64,000 nt of DNA. It comes from Planctomycetota bacterium (lineage in GTDB: Bacteria > Planctomycetota > UBA8742 > UBA2392). This document shows positions 34,349-41,764 of this stretch, piece by piece. Location of the stretch: the NCBI GenBank assembly GCA_016712285.1, contig JADJRK010000001.1:496001-560000 (forward strand), read 5' to 3'. The notes beneath the pieces were generated by a model. The model was not told where the DNA came from, did no database searches, and saw only the letters and a list, made by a program, of their open reading frames with translations. Numbering within the stretch: the stretch's first letter is position 1; each line of letters begins with the position of its first letter. The position numbers and the translations under genes are program-made.

Positions 34349-35655
34349 CGTAGTGGCACGGGCGCCTCGCCCGTGCGCCGTGCAACCCAAAGCCAACACA
34401 TCGGCGAGGCGCCGATGCCACAACCCCCGCCTTCGCGCCATGGCGCGAGGGCGGGGGCCGGTGGCAATTTGCGTAACGCGGGCGCCTTGCCTTCTCTACG
34501 GCCACGCCTCCCTGCGTCGCCGACGCAGGATCTTCAGTTTGCAGTAAGAGCCCCCGAAGGGGGCGCAAGACATTAGCCCGGCGCGTGAGCGCCGGGATGA
34601 TAGACGAAAGAGGTTCAGAGCCCCGGAGGGGCGGCACACCGGTGGATGGGAAATCATGCCGCCCCTCCGGGGCTCAGTGTGTGTGCTCTGATTCCCCGGC
34701 GTTCCTCGGACCGCTTCGCGCTCCTGCGGTTCGGGCGCTTCGCGCCCCGCGCCGGGCTAACACATGCCGCACCCTCCGGGTGCTGAACGGCCAACAGACG
34801 CTGGCCTGCACGCCGGCTCGTCCGACGTAGCCTTGGCGAAATCGGAAGCTTCAGCGAAGGCTGGAAGCGCCTGCAACGACATCGGCTGGAAGCCGATGCC
34901 ACGTGCAGTCAGGCGCGGCCTGCCCGCCGTAGCTTTAGCGCAGGCGCGGAGCGCCGGTACAAAGTTAGCCCCCGGCGGAGCGCAGCGGAGCCGGGGGGTT
35001 AGAAGCATCAAAACAAACATAGGCGCGGAGCGCCGACACAAATCGCACTGTGCCGGCGCTCCGCGCCTCGGAACTTCTTGCTGGTATACCCCCGCCTTGT
35101 TGACGCCGCGCTGCGCTTGGCGCCAACCGGCGGGCACTAACACTGTGACGGCGCTCCGCGCCTGACGGCAATGCGAAGAATGTGCGCCTTAGGCCCCGCA
35201 GCATTGGGCTACCCGCCGACGGGCAGGCCGCCGCATGTGGCCGTTCCGGCCTGAAAGGCCGGGTCCTACAGCCCAGGCCGAAGGCCTGGGAACTCGGACC
35301 AATGTTGCTCCCCGGCCTGAAGGGCCGGTTCACGGTCGCGCGCGATGAACGGCCCCTACAGGGCCGTCGTTCGTTTGAGATTCGTGAACCCAAGGCTTCG
35401 CCTTGGGCTGACAGAGCGGCCCCTTCAGGGCCGGAAAATGATGATGGCGCGGCATTGTGACAGGATTGGCTGTAGCTCGGAGCGCCATCACCAATCGCAC
35501 GTTGCAGGCGCTGGCCTGCCTGCAACGACATAGGCTGGCAGCTGATGTCGCGTGCTGTCGGTCTCTAATGCTGGGCAGCCTTTCTGCTTCTTCGCACTTT
35601 TGGTGTGCTTGGGGCGTAGTATCATCGGCCGCGTTGTCGCTCCGGAAAAGCATCG
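34349..35655. repeat. 1.3-kb mosaic of dispersed palindromic repeats
   Basis: No gene. The region is a patchwork of repeats. CCCGGCGC...GCGCCGGG is at 34577-34596. A 19-bp perfect inverted repeat lies at 34618-34636 and 34657-34675. A 37-bp direct repeat at 34870-34906 matches 35519-35555 with about five differences. Copy 2 of the 14296 repeat is at 34917-34946. GGCGCGGAGCGCCG and its complement recur between 34934 and 35165. GGCC palindromes fill 35246-35432, including the 44 bases shared with 25694-25738. Several end in short hairpins that could act as terminators. Confidence 0.85.
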
Positions 35656-36327
35656 ATGGCCACCACCAAGATTGAAGTCCTGTTTGGCAAGATCGCCGTT
35701 TCGTGCGGTTTCATCACGGAAGAGCAGCTTGCCAAAGCCGTTGAGTCGCAAGAGAAAGCGCCCGACGGCACCCACCTGGGCAAGATCATGGTGGACCTTG
35801 GGCTGCTTTCCGACGAAGAACTGATGACCGTGCTGGCTATCCAGCGCGAGAACCGTTCACGCCTCGAGATGTCGCCCGCCGTGCGCAAGATGGGCATGAC
35901 GCTGGGCCGCCTCGCCATCGAAAAAAACTACTGCAACGAGATGCAGGTTCACGAGTGCATCCGCGAGCAAGCCAAGCTCGAGCGCTTCAACTTGTTTTTC
36001 AGGCTGGGCGAGGTGATGGTCAGCAAGCAGGCCTTGACGGCTGACCAGGTGCACGAGCTGCTGCAGACGCAGAACATCACGATCCTGGGCTGCCCGGCGT
36101 GCTTCAGCAAGTTCAACGTGCTGAATTACAAAGACGGCATGGCGATCGCGTGCCCAAAGTGCGGCCACCCCGAGCTGGAACGCCCGGTGACGATGCCGGC
36201 ACTGAAGGTGGACGGCAGCATCGACGAAGGCGACAGCAAGAAGGCAATGAAGAAAGAAGCCGACGCCAACCTGCCCGAGTCCCTGCGCAACATGGAACAG
36301 GATTTTAAGCCGCCTACGAGGGAGTGA
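35656..36327 (+). CDS. Two MshEN/GspE-N-like repeats plus zinc ribbon
   Basis: 223 residues, ATG after CGGAAAA. Residues ~5-70 (LFGKIAVSCGFITEEQLAKA ... LGKIMVDLGLLSDEELMTVL) and ~85-145 (LGRLAIEKNYCNEMQVHECI ... LGEVMVSKQALTADQVHELL) are two copies of the helical GspE/PilB N-terminal fold, whose MshEN subtype binds cyclic di-GMP. A zinc ribbon follows (CPACFSKFN ... CPKCGHPE, ~153-178). A charged C-terminal tail ends the protein. It lacks an ATPase domain, so it is not a motor. Located 0.4 kb before a pseudopilin gene, so a role in a type II/IV pilus-like secretion system is plausible. C-di-GMP binding is inferred. Confidence 0.65.
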   Translation: MATTKIEVLFGKIAVSCGFITEEQLAKAVESQEKAPDGTHLGKIMVDLGLLSDEELMTVLAIQRENRSRLEMSPAVRKMGMTLGRLAIEKNYCNEMQVHECIREQAKLERFNLFFRLGEVMVSKQALTADQVHELLQTQNITILGCPACFSKFNVLNYKDGMAIACPKCGHPELERPVTMPALKVDGSIDEGDSKKAMKKEADANLPESLRNMEQDFKPPTRE

Positions 36328-36434
36328 GGGCGGGGTTTCCGACTTCGCCAAGGCTTCGTCGGACAAGCCGAGTTCTGGGTCTAGGGTTTAGGGAAACTGC
36401 CTGAGTCAGCGAGTTGGTTGCCCCAAACCCTACG

Positions 36435-36501
36435 CTCCAACCTCCAACCTCCAACCTCCAACCTCCAACCTCCAACCTCCAACCTCCAACCTCCAACCTC
36501 C
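36435..36501. repeat. Perfect heptamer tandem array (CTCCAAC)9.6
   Basis: Nine exact CTCCAAC units and a final CTCC run from 36435 to 36501. Perfection implies recent expansion or active slippage. The array lies between the MshEN-like gene and the leader of the first pseudopilin gene. The rest of 36328-36713 holds a GGGTCTAGGGTTTAGGG phrase (36377-36393) and the leader described separately. Confidence 0.95.
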
Positions 36502-36608
36502 TTTCGTACCCGAATTCCGCGTTCCTGCCCTTGGTCACACACGCGTGTAACATGATGTAATAGAGAATCTTACGCGTGCGGAACGGCCTTTGCTGTAGGG
36601 GCTTCTAG

Positions 36609-36664
36609 CGACGCATGCTTGACGGGCATCGCGCCAACCCTGATACTGGATGCGTCGGATGCCC
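36609..36664 (+). promoter_or_regulatory. Structured leader of pseudopilin gene (possible pseudoknot)
   Basis: CGACGCAT (36609-36616) can pair with ATGCGTCG (36650-36657), and GGGCATC (36624-36630) with GATGCCC (36658-36664). The stems are interleaved, as in a pseudoknot. The 12 bases GCGTCGGATGCC (36652-36663) recur in the leader of the second pseudopilin gene at 37953-37964. It does not match the c-di-GMP-I riboswitch core. Confidence 0.4.
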
Positions 36665-36713
36665 TGTAAAGTTAGGGACGGTCCTTACGTTAACCCAAAC
36701 AAGGGGAAAAGCT

Positions 36714-37358
36714 TTGAAACGGAACATGCGTAGTGGTTTCACTCTCGTCGAACTGATGGTGGTCATCGGCATCCTGGGGCTGCTCGTTGGCATCCTGGCG
36801 GTCGCCGTGATCCCGAAACTCACCGAAGCCAAGAACAAGCTGGAAATCAAGCAGCTTGGTGACATCAAGACCGCTTTCGACAACATCTCGATCGACAAAA
36901 GCAAGGCCGGCCTGCTTCAGAAGGCGCCGCTCAAAGAGGCGCGCGGCCGCAAGTTTTACGAAGCCGCTTTCAAGAAGAAGCTGCTGAACGATGACCTTGT
37001 GGGCAAGATCGTCAGCCTGAACAGCGGCGACACGTCGGCGGACAAGGCGTTCATCACCGACGAAAACATGGAGCTGGGCGAGCTGAACTGCTCGTACACC
37101 GCGCCCATCGGCGGCGAATTGCTGGTGCTGATGAAGAAGACCGGCAAGCTGCGCAAGGTGCTGATCACCTTCAACGCGCGCAACTGGTTGAACTACGCCG
37201 ACCACGGCACGATCATCCAGTTCTCGGACGGCGAAACGGCTGACTACATGAACAAGGACACCGCAGCCACCGAGTACCAGATTGACGCGGACACCTGGGA
37301 CACCAACGCCGGCGACATCATCGGCAACAAGCCGCCGTTCGATAAGACCTACGAGTAG
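36714..37358 (+). CDS. Type II/IV pseudopilin (prepilin cleavage-site protein), copy 1
   Basis: 214 residues from TTG 36714, eight bases after AAGGGG; ATG 36726 is the alternative and lacks a site. The prepilin motif is SG/FTLVELMVVIGILGLLVG, cleaved before Phe with the needed Glu at +5, followed by the N-terminal hydrophobic helix. The globular part is not a classic GspG but shares with the second copy the segments FYEAAFKKKLLNDDLVGKIV, NCSYTAPIGGELLVL, LITFNARNWLNYADHG and GNKPPFDKTYE. It should be processed by a prepilin peptidase encoded elsewhere and join a secretion pseudopilus or pilus. Ends in a strong terminator, so it is its own transcript. Confidence 0.85.
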   Translation: MKRNMRSGFTLVELMVVIGILGLLVGILAVAVIPKLTEAKNKLEIKQLGDIKTAFDNISIDKSKAGLLQKAPLKEARGRKFYEAAFKKKLLNDDLVGKIVSLNSGDTSADKAFITDENMELGELNCSYTAPIGGELLVLMKKTGKLRKVLITFNARNWLNYADHGTIIQFSDGETADYMNKDTAATEYQIDADTWDTNAGDIIGNKPPFDKTYE

Positions 37359-37382
37359 TTCACACCCGGCAAGTCACTCATG

Positions 37383-37410
37383 AGCCCCCGCGAAAGCGGG
37401 GGCTTTTTGT
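37383..37410 (+). terminator. Rho-independent terminator of pseudopilin 1
   Basis: AGCCCCCGC (37383-37391) with GCGGGGGCT (37396-37404), GAAA tetraloop, then TTTTGTTT. Confidence 0.9.
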
Positions 37411-37999
37411 TTGAGAAGACTTCCGGCAGGCGAGGGTGAAGAATGGCGAACTGCCAAAGCAACCATAGGTAAACATCGGTGGACATGAGGTACGTGCCGG
37501 AACGGTATGTGCGATGTTTACCGATGTGTCCATGGTTGCTTGTCGCATTTCCTTGCGCCTTGGCGCCTTTGCGTGAGACAGCCAGTTTGCAGAAGGCGAC
37601 CAATCCGCACGGCCCCTTGGGTGGCGGCTTGCGCAAACGCGAAGCAAGCGCGGGATCGACTGGACGCCGCTGGTTTGGTGGGGGAGACTAACCCTGTCGG
37701 ATACCCATGCGCGCTGACCGCCTTGGGGGCCTTGTCATGGATCCTGACTTACCTGCACCTGCAAACCGAATCACTTCCGTTACTCCGACATAGCGCGTTC
37801 AATCACGCTGCGCCCGCCCCGCGGGCGTGTCGTCGTTTTTCCGGGCCTGCGGCTTCGGAACTGTTAGCCATTGAGAAGTTGTAAGTACCTTCATACAAAC
37901 AAGTTAGGATGATTTGCGCTTGACGAACTGACGCCCGCGGGCGAGACTTCAAGCGTCGGATGCCTTCCCAAGGCGCGAGTACCCAATTCCGAGAAAACC
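37411..37999. other. Repeat-bearing gap between the two pseudopilin genes
   Basis: 589 bp without a gene. An imperfect palindrome spans 37459-37539 (GCAACCAT/ATGGTTGC outside, GGTAAACATCG/CGATGTTTACC inside). A CCTTGCGCCTTGGCGCCTTT phrase follows at 37551. A promoter-like site lies at 37871-37899, and the leader 37900-37999 holds the 12-mer GCGTCGGATGCC. The frame at 37507-37884 runs through these repeats and is not credible. Confidence 0.6.
37871..37899 (+). promoter_or_regulatory. Putative sigma-70 promoter of pseudopilin 2
   Basis: TTGAGA (37871-37876), a 17-bp spacer and TACAAA (37894-37899), in an AT-rich island about 100 bp before the gene. Confidence 0.4.
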
Positions 38000-38635
38000 A
38001 TGCAACCCCGAAACAAGGCGTTCACGCTCGTTGAACTGATGATTGTCATTGCCATTCTTGGCCTGCTGGCGGCTGTGCTTACCGTGGCTGTCACCCGCCA
38101 CATGAAAAGAGCCAGTGCCGACATGGATGCGATCAGCCTGGGCAAAGTGTACGCCCAGTTGCAGGCGGCTGCCAACGACGGGTCGCTGAACCGCAAGTTC
38201 AGTGCGTCTGACAACAAGGAAAAGTCCGGCCGCGCGTTCTGGTATGCCTGCTTCAAGGGCAAGATTCTGGATGACTCGCTGCTGTCAAGCATCGTGAGCA
38301 AGGGCGGCGCCGACAGCGCGGTCGCCAAGCACGAGCTGGACGCGATGACCGAGCTGCCCGCCGAGACATGCAGCTATACGGCGCCGAAGATGGGCGAGTT
38401 CAAGCAACTGTTGACAGGTAAAGAGCGCGTGGTGCTGTTCACCTTCAACTCACGCAACTGGTTCAACTATGAGGGCCTTGACCGCGGCACGCTGGCGGCT
38501 TGGTCAGATGGTGAAGTGGCCGAGTACTGGCCGCTGGACCGGATCAATGAAATCAGCGAGGTCAGCCAGGCGGAGTGGGACGCGCCATCCGACCTGCTGG
38601 GCAAGAAGAAGCCATTCCATAAGACCCACGAGTAA
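38000..38635 (+). CDS. Type II/IV pseudopilin, copy 2 (paralogue of the upstream gene)
   Basis: 211 residues, ATG start. The prepilin motif is NKA/FTLVELMIVIAILGLLAA; the residue before the cleavage point is Ala instead of the usual Gly, which most peptidases tolerate poorly but not always. The Glu at +5 is present. The body is clearly homologous to copy 1 (FWYACFKGKILDDSLLSSIV, TCSYTAPKMGEFKQLL, VLFTFNSRNWFNYEGL, GKKKPFHKTHE), so the pair arose by tandem duplication. Each copy has its own promoter and leader. Two short palindromes follow the stop. Confidence 0.85.
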   Translation: MQPRNKAFTLVELMIVIAILGLLAAVLTVAVTRHMKRASADMDAISLGKVYAQLQAAANDGSLNRKFSASDNKEKSGRAFWYACFKGKILDDSLLSSIVSKGGADSAVAKHELDAMTELPAETCSYTAPKMGEFKQLLTGKERVVLFTFNSRNWFNYEGLDRGTLAAWSDGEVAEYWPLDRINEISEVSQAEWDAPSDLLGKKKPFHKTHE

Positions 38636-38652
38636 CTGCGGTGCACGGCATC

Positions 38653-38708
38653 ACGGGGGCGCAGCTTGCTGCGCCTCACATGACAGGGGCGCAGCGTGCT
38701 GCGCCCCT
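38653..38708. repeat. Tandem GGGGCGCAGC-type palindromes
   Basis: Two near-copies of a palindrome (GGGCGCAGCTTGCTGCGCC at about 38656-38674 and GGGGCGCAGCGTGCTGCGCC from 38686) separate the convergent pseudopilin and TPR genes. They may terminate transcription from both sides. GGGCGCGGCTTGTCGCGCCC near 63025 is a similar element. Confidence 0.75.
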
Positions 38709-39381
38709 ACTCATCCAGCGCGTGCAGGGGGCTGCCGGGTTCCTGCAACTCGATTTCCAGCATGGCGTCGGCGCGATCTGCGTGTTCCAGCTTCAGGCGC
38801 GTCAGCACCGCGCGCGCCGAATCCAACCGCTGCAACAGGCACAGCGTCTTGAGCAGCCAGAGCAGCGCGTCGGCCGAATCGCCCGCGGCTTCTAGTGGCT
38901 CGACGGCAAGTTCGGGGTCGCCGGACTGGTAGCGGGCGATGCCCAGCAGCAGCAGCGAGTCGGGGTCATTGGGCTCGATGGTCAGCACGCTGTCAATCTC
39001 GGCCAGCGCGGTGACGAACTCGCCCTTGTGCAGCAGCGCCGACGCGATGTTGCGGCGAATGAAGGGCGCATCGTGCTCTTCCAGCGCCTCGTCGAGCAGT
39101 TTGAGCGCCTCGTCGGCGCGGCCCTCGCGCATGTGCTCCATGGCGAACGAGTTGAGGGTTGTCGCAAACGGGCCCCGCTCGCCGGCGCCCAGGCCCAGCA
39201 TGTCGCGGCGCTTGCGCCACAGATCGACCAGCGGGGCGGTCATGCCGTGCTCGTTCAGGATCTCGGCGACGGCCAGCCAAACGTCGGCCGCGACGGTGCT
39301 TGCGAGCTCTTTGGCAAGGCGCCGCGCGTGGCCGCGTTCGCCGGCGTCAAAGGCAGCGCGAATGTCGTCGGGTGTGGGCAT
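38707..39381 (-). CDS. TPR-repeat protein, third gene of the NifU-NifS operon
   Basis: 224 residues, cytoplasmic. Helical throughout with TPR-like units (SFAMEHMREGRADEALKLLD, APFIRRNIASALLHKGEFVT, LLLLGIARYQSGDPELAVEP). It begins 11 bp after the stop of the cysteine desulfurase gene, so it is surely co-transcribed with nifU and nifS. It might scaffold or recruit clients for iron-sulfur transfer, but that is only context. Its stop codon lies at the edge of the palindrome cluster. Confidence 0.75.
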   Translation of the reverse strand: MPTPDDIRAAFDAGERGHARRLAKELASTVAADVWLAVAEILNEHGMTAPLVDLWRKRRDMLGLGAGERGPFATTLNSFAMEHMREGRADEALKLLDEALEEHDAPFIRRNIASALLHKGEFVTALAEIDSVLTIEPNDPDSLLLLGIARYQSGDPELAVEPLEAAGDSADALLWLLKTLCLLQRLDSARAVLTRLKLEHADRADAMLEIELQEPGSPLHALDE

Positions 39382-39392
39382 GTTTTCACCGG

Positions 39393-40625
39393 CTACTTCG
39401 CCTGCGCAAAGTAATCGCGGTGGCGCTGCATCGCCTCATGCGTATGGCTTGCGGGTTTGTGATCGTGGCCGAAGGGGCTCATCTCGCCCAGGCGCTTGAC
39501 GATTTTGGCTGTCTTCTGGACCAGTTCGTCTACTTCTTCGGCGCTGGTGTAGCGGCTGGTGCAGAAGCGCACGCTGCCGTGGATGGCGCTCAGCGGCACG
39601 TTCATCGCCAGCAGCACGTGGGAAGGCTCCATGCTGCCGGACTTGCACGCGCTGCCGGCGCTGACGCAGATGTTCTCGGCGTCCATCATCATCAGCAGGG
39701 CTTCACCATCGATGTACTTGAAGCCGACGTTGACCGTGTTGGGCAGGCGATCGTGCTGGTCGCCGTTGATCACGATGTCGTCGAGTGTGTTCAGCAGGCT
39801 GTGTTGCAGGCGGTCGCGCATCGTCTGCATGTGGGTGGCGTACTCACCAAGCCTGGCGCTCACCATGCGTGCCGCCGCGCCCAGAGCCACAATGCCGAGC
39901 ACCGCCTCGGTGCCGGCGCGCCGCCCGCTCTCGTGGTGGCCGCCGCGCAGCAACGGCGTGTAGCCGGCATCTTTGCGAACGAACAGCGCGCCCGTGCCCT
40001 TGAGGCCATGGAACTTGTGGGCGCTGATAGTCAGGTAATCGATCGCCGCGTGCTCCGTCAGGTCGATGTTCAACTTGCCGGCGGCTTGCACGGCATCGAC
40101 ATGGAACAGCGCGCCGAACTGCTTGGCGATGTCGCCGGCGGCGCTGATCGGGCTGATCACGCCGGTTTCGTTGTTGGCCCACATGAGTGAAACCAGCGCG
40201 GTGTCGCCGCTGATTTCGTTGCGCAGCTCATCCAGGTCGATGTGACCAAGGCGGTCGACGCTGAGCTCAGTGACTCTGTAGCCGCTGTCGCCCAGATAGC
40301 GGACCACCTCAAGCACCGACGCGTGTTCGGTGCGCGTCGTGATGATGTGTTTGCGTTCGGGCAGGCCTTCCAGTGCCGAATAGATCGCGGTGTTGTTGCC
40401 CTCGGTCGCGCCGCTGTTGAACACGAGCTCGGCGGGCGTGCAGTTCAGCATGCGTGCCACGGCTTCGCGGGCTTTCTCGATTTCGTGGCGCGCCTTCTGC
40501 CCGAAGCTGTGGGTGCTGCTCGGGTTGCCCCAGCCCTCGCCGATCACAGGCAGAATCGCCTCGACCGTTTCCGGCGCCGGAAACGTCGTGCTGTTGTTGT
40601 CGAAGTAGATGGGCTGGTCGCTCAT
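39393..40625 (-). CDS. nifS: Cysteine desulfurase (NifS type)
   Basis: 410 residues. A class V PLP enzyme: the PLP lysine is in TISAHKFHGLKGTG, TEHASVL and WANNETGVISPI provide cofactor contacts, and the catalytic cysteine is in the loop SAGSACKSGSMEPSHVL. The short catalytic loop and the overall length match group I (NifS/IscS) desulfurases, which draw sulfur from cysteine and hand it to a scaffold. The C-terminal His-rich end (PFGHDHKPASHTHEAMQRHR) is an unusual extra, possibly metal-binding. Downstream of nifU by 72 bp, in one operon. Confidence 0.9.
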   Translation of the reverse strand: MSDQPIYFDNNSTTFPAPETVEAILPVIGEGWGNPSSTHSFGQKARHEIEKAREAVARMLNCTPAELVFNSGATEGNNTAIYSALEGLPERKHIITTRTEHASVLEVVRYLGDSGYRVTELSVDRLGHIDLDELRNEISGDTALVSLMWANNETGVISPISAAGDIAKQFGALFHVDAVQAAGKLNIDLTEHAAIDYLTISAHKFHGLKGTGALFVRKDAGYTPLLRGGHHESGRRAGTEAVLGIVALGAAARMVSARLGEYATHMQTMRDRLQHSLLNTLDDIVINGDQHDRLPNTVNVGFKYIDGEALLMMMDAENICVSAGSACKSGSMEPSHVLLAMNVPLSAIHGSVRFCTSRYTSAEEVDELVQKTAKIVKRLGEMSPFGHDHKPASHTHEAMQRHRDYFAQAK

Positions 40626-40697
40626 GATCGATCGCAGGGTGCTTCGGTGTCGCGCTGTGACTCCGCCCCGAGCTTACGCTCGCGGCTGCCTGCCTGT

Positions 40698-41594
40698 CTA
40701 GCGCATGGGCGGCGCGTGCAGCTCGGCGCTGTGTTCGGTGGTGTCGATGACTTCCAGCGTCGGGTCCACCATTTCGCGCAGGCGGTCCTGCACGAAGAAC
40801 TTCATGGTGGCGGAGCTTGAGGCACACGAGTTGCAGTGGCCGTGCAGCGTGACGTAGACCTTGTTGTCGCGAATGTCGACCAGTTCCATGTCGCCGCCAT
40901 CCATGGCAAGGCCCGGCCGAATCTCGCGGTCCAGTACCTCCTGGATTTTCTGGGCAAGCGCGAGATTGCTGAAGGCCGGCTTGCCCTCTGCCTTCGCAGG
41001 TGCGGGCTTGGCTTCAGTGGGTTTCTCAGCGTGGACTCGCCCCAGGATGGCTTTCAGGTCAACGTGGCAGCTGGTGCAGCCGCCGCCGGCTTTGGTGTAG
41101 TGCGTGATGCCCTGGATGTCGGTCAGGTTGTGGTCGCGGATGGCGCGTTCAATCTTGTGTTCGGGCACACTGTAGCAGCGGCAGACGTGGAACTCTTCGT
41201 CTTCGTCGAGTTCGTTGTCGAGCTCAATGCCGCGGGCGCGGGCGTACGCGACTTCCAGCGCTTCCATGGCAAGCACGCAGGTGTGCATCTTTTCGGCGGG
41301 CAGTCCGCCAAGGTGGGCACTGATGTCGGCGCTGGTGATGCGGGCTGCCGCGTCGATGTGCTTGCCCTTGAGCATTTCAGTCAAGGCGCTGGCAGCCGCG
41401 ATGGAACTTGGGCTGCCGAAGACCTGGAAGGTTGCAGCGACGATGTTCTCTGATTCATCCAGCTTCAGGAACAGCTTCATGGCCTGGCCTGAGGACAACG
41501 ACCCGACCTCGCCGACCACGCTGGCGTCGGGCAAAGCGCCGACGTTGCGCGGATTGATGAAGTGATCCTTGAGCTTGACCGAGTAACCAATCAC
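40698..41594 (-). CDS. nifU: NifU-type iron-sulfur protein with degenerate scaffold domain
   Basis: 298 residues, GTG start at 41594 after GAGGAA. Three NifU domains are in order: an IscU-like N-domain (1-125), a BFD-like [2Fe-2S] domain (HVCRCYSV ... GGGCTSCHVDL, ~137-185) and a C-terminal Nfu domain with CNSC in GHCNSCASSSA (~260). The N-domain is defective: canonical Cys35 and Asp37 are Ser35 and Gln37 (SLSSGQ), the second ligand FGCGSA reads FGSPSS, and the third MHCSV reads MHTCV. So transient cluster assembly on the U domain looks unlikely, while the permanent and Nfu clusters look intact. Preceded by an IscR/Rrf2-type operator. Confidence 0.85.
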   Translation of the reverse strand: MIGYSVKLKDHFINPRNVGALPDASVVGEVGSLSSGQAMKLFLKLDESENIVAATFQVFGSPSSIAAASALTEMLKGKHIDAAARITSADISAHLGGLPAEKMHTCVLAMEALEVAYARARGIELDNELDEDEEFHVCRCYSVPEHKIERAIRDHNLTDIQGITHYTKAGGGCTSCHVDLKAILGRVHAEKPTEAKPAPAKAEGKPAFSNLALAQKIQEVLDREIRPGLAMDGGDMELVDIRDNKVYVTLHGHCNSCASSSATMKFFVQDRLREMVDPTLEVIDTTEHSAELHAPPMR

Positions 41595-41627
41595 GATGCT
41601 TCCTCGCGCAGATGCACCGATAACAGC

Positions 41628-41652
41628 ATACCGGACAGTTTTAGTCCATAAT
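41628..41652 (-). promoter_or_regulatory. Probable IscR/Rrf2-type operator before nifU
   Basis: On the minus strand the sequence reads ATTATGGACTAAAACTGTCC then GGTAT. It matches the IscR type-1 pattern (ATA-x3-GACTAAA-x-x-x-GTC-x-x-GTAT) with a GGAC/GTCC dyad and AT ends. It lies 34-58 bp upstream of the nifU GTG and overlaps a possible -10 (TATGCT). Predicts cluster-dependent control by an Rrf2-family regulator encoded elsewhere. Confidence 0.55.
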
Positions 41653-41764
41653 GGGATCAGCCGCGCTATTGCGCGGGCCGAGCGGGTAGTCGCTGCTGAT
41701 CCGCGCGAAAGCGGGCAACGATCCGGCGTTTACACGGCGTGCGGTCGTCGGCTAATCTCGTGAG

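Noticed and set aside
36435..36501. Possible CRISPR or iteron origin
   Set aside because: Units are only 7 bp, contiguous and without spacers; no replication initiator or DnaA boxes nearby.
36601..36713. c-di-GMP-I (GEMM) riboswitch before the pseudopilin gene
   Set aside because: The conserved GCAAACC and GGGACGCAAAGCC-type core segments are absent.
37507..37884. 125-codon frame between the pseudopilin genes
   Set aside because: It is composed of palindromic repeat DNA and has no ribosome site or recognisable product.
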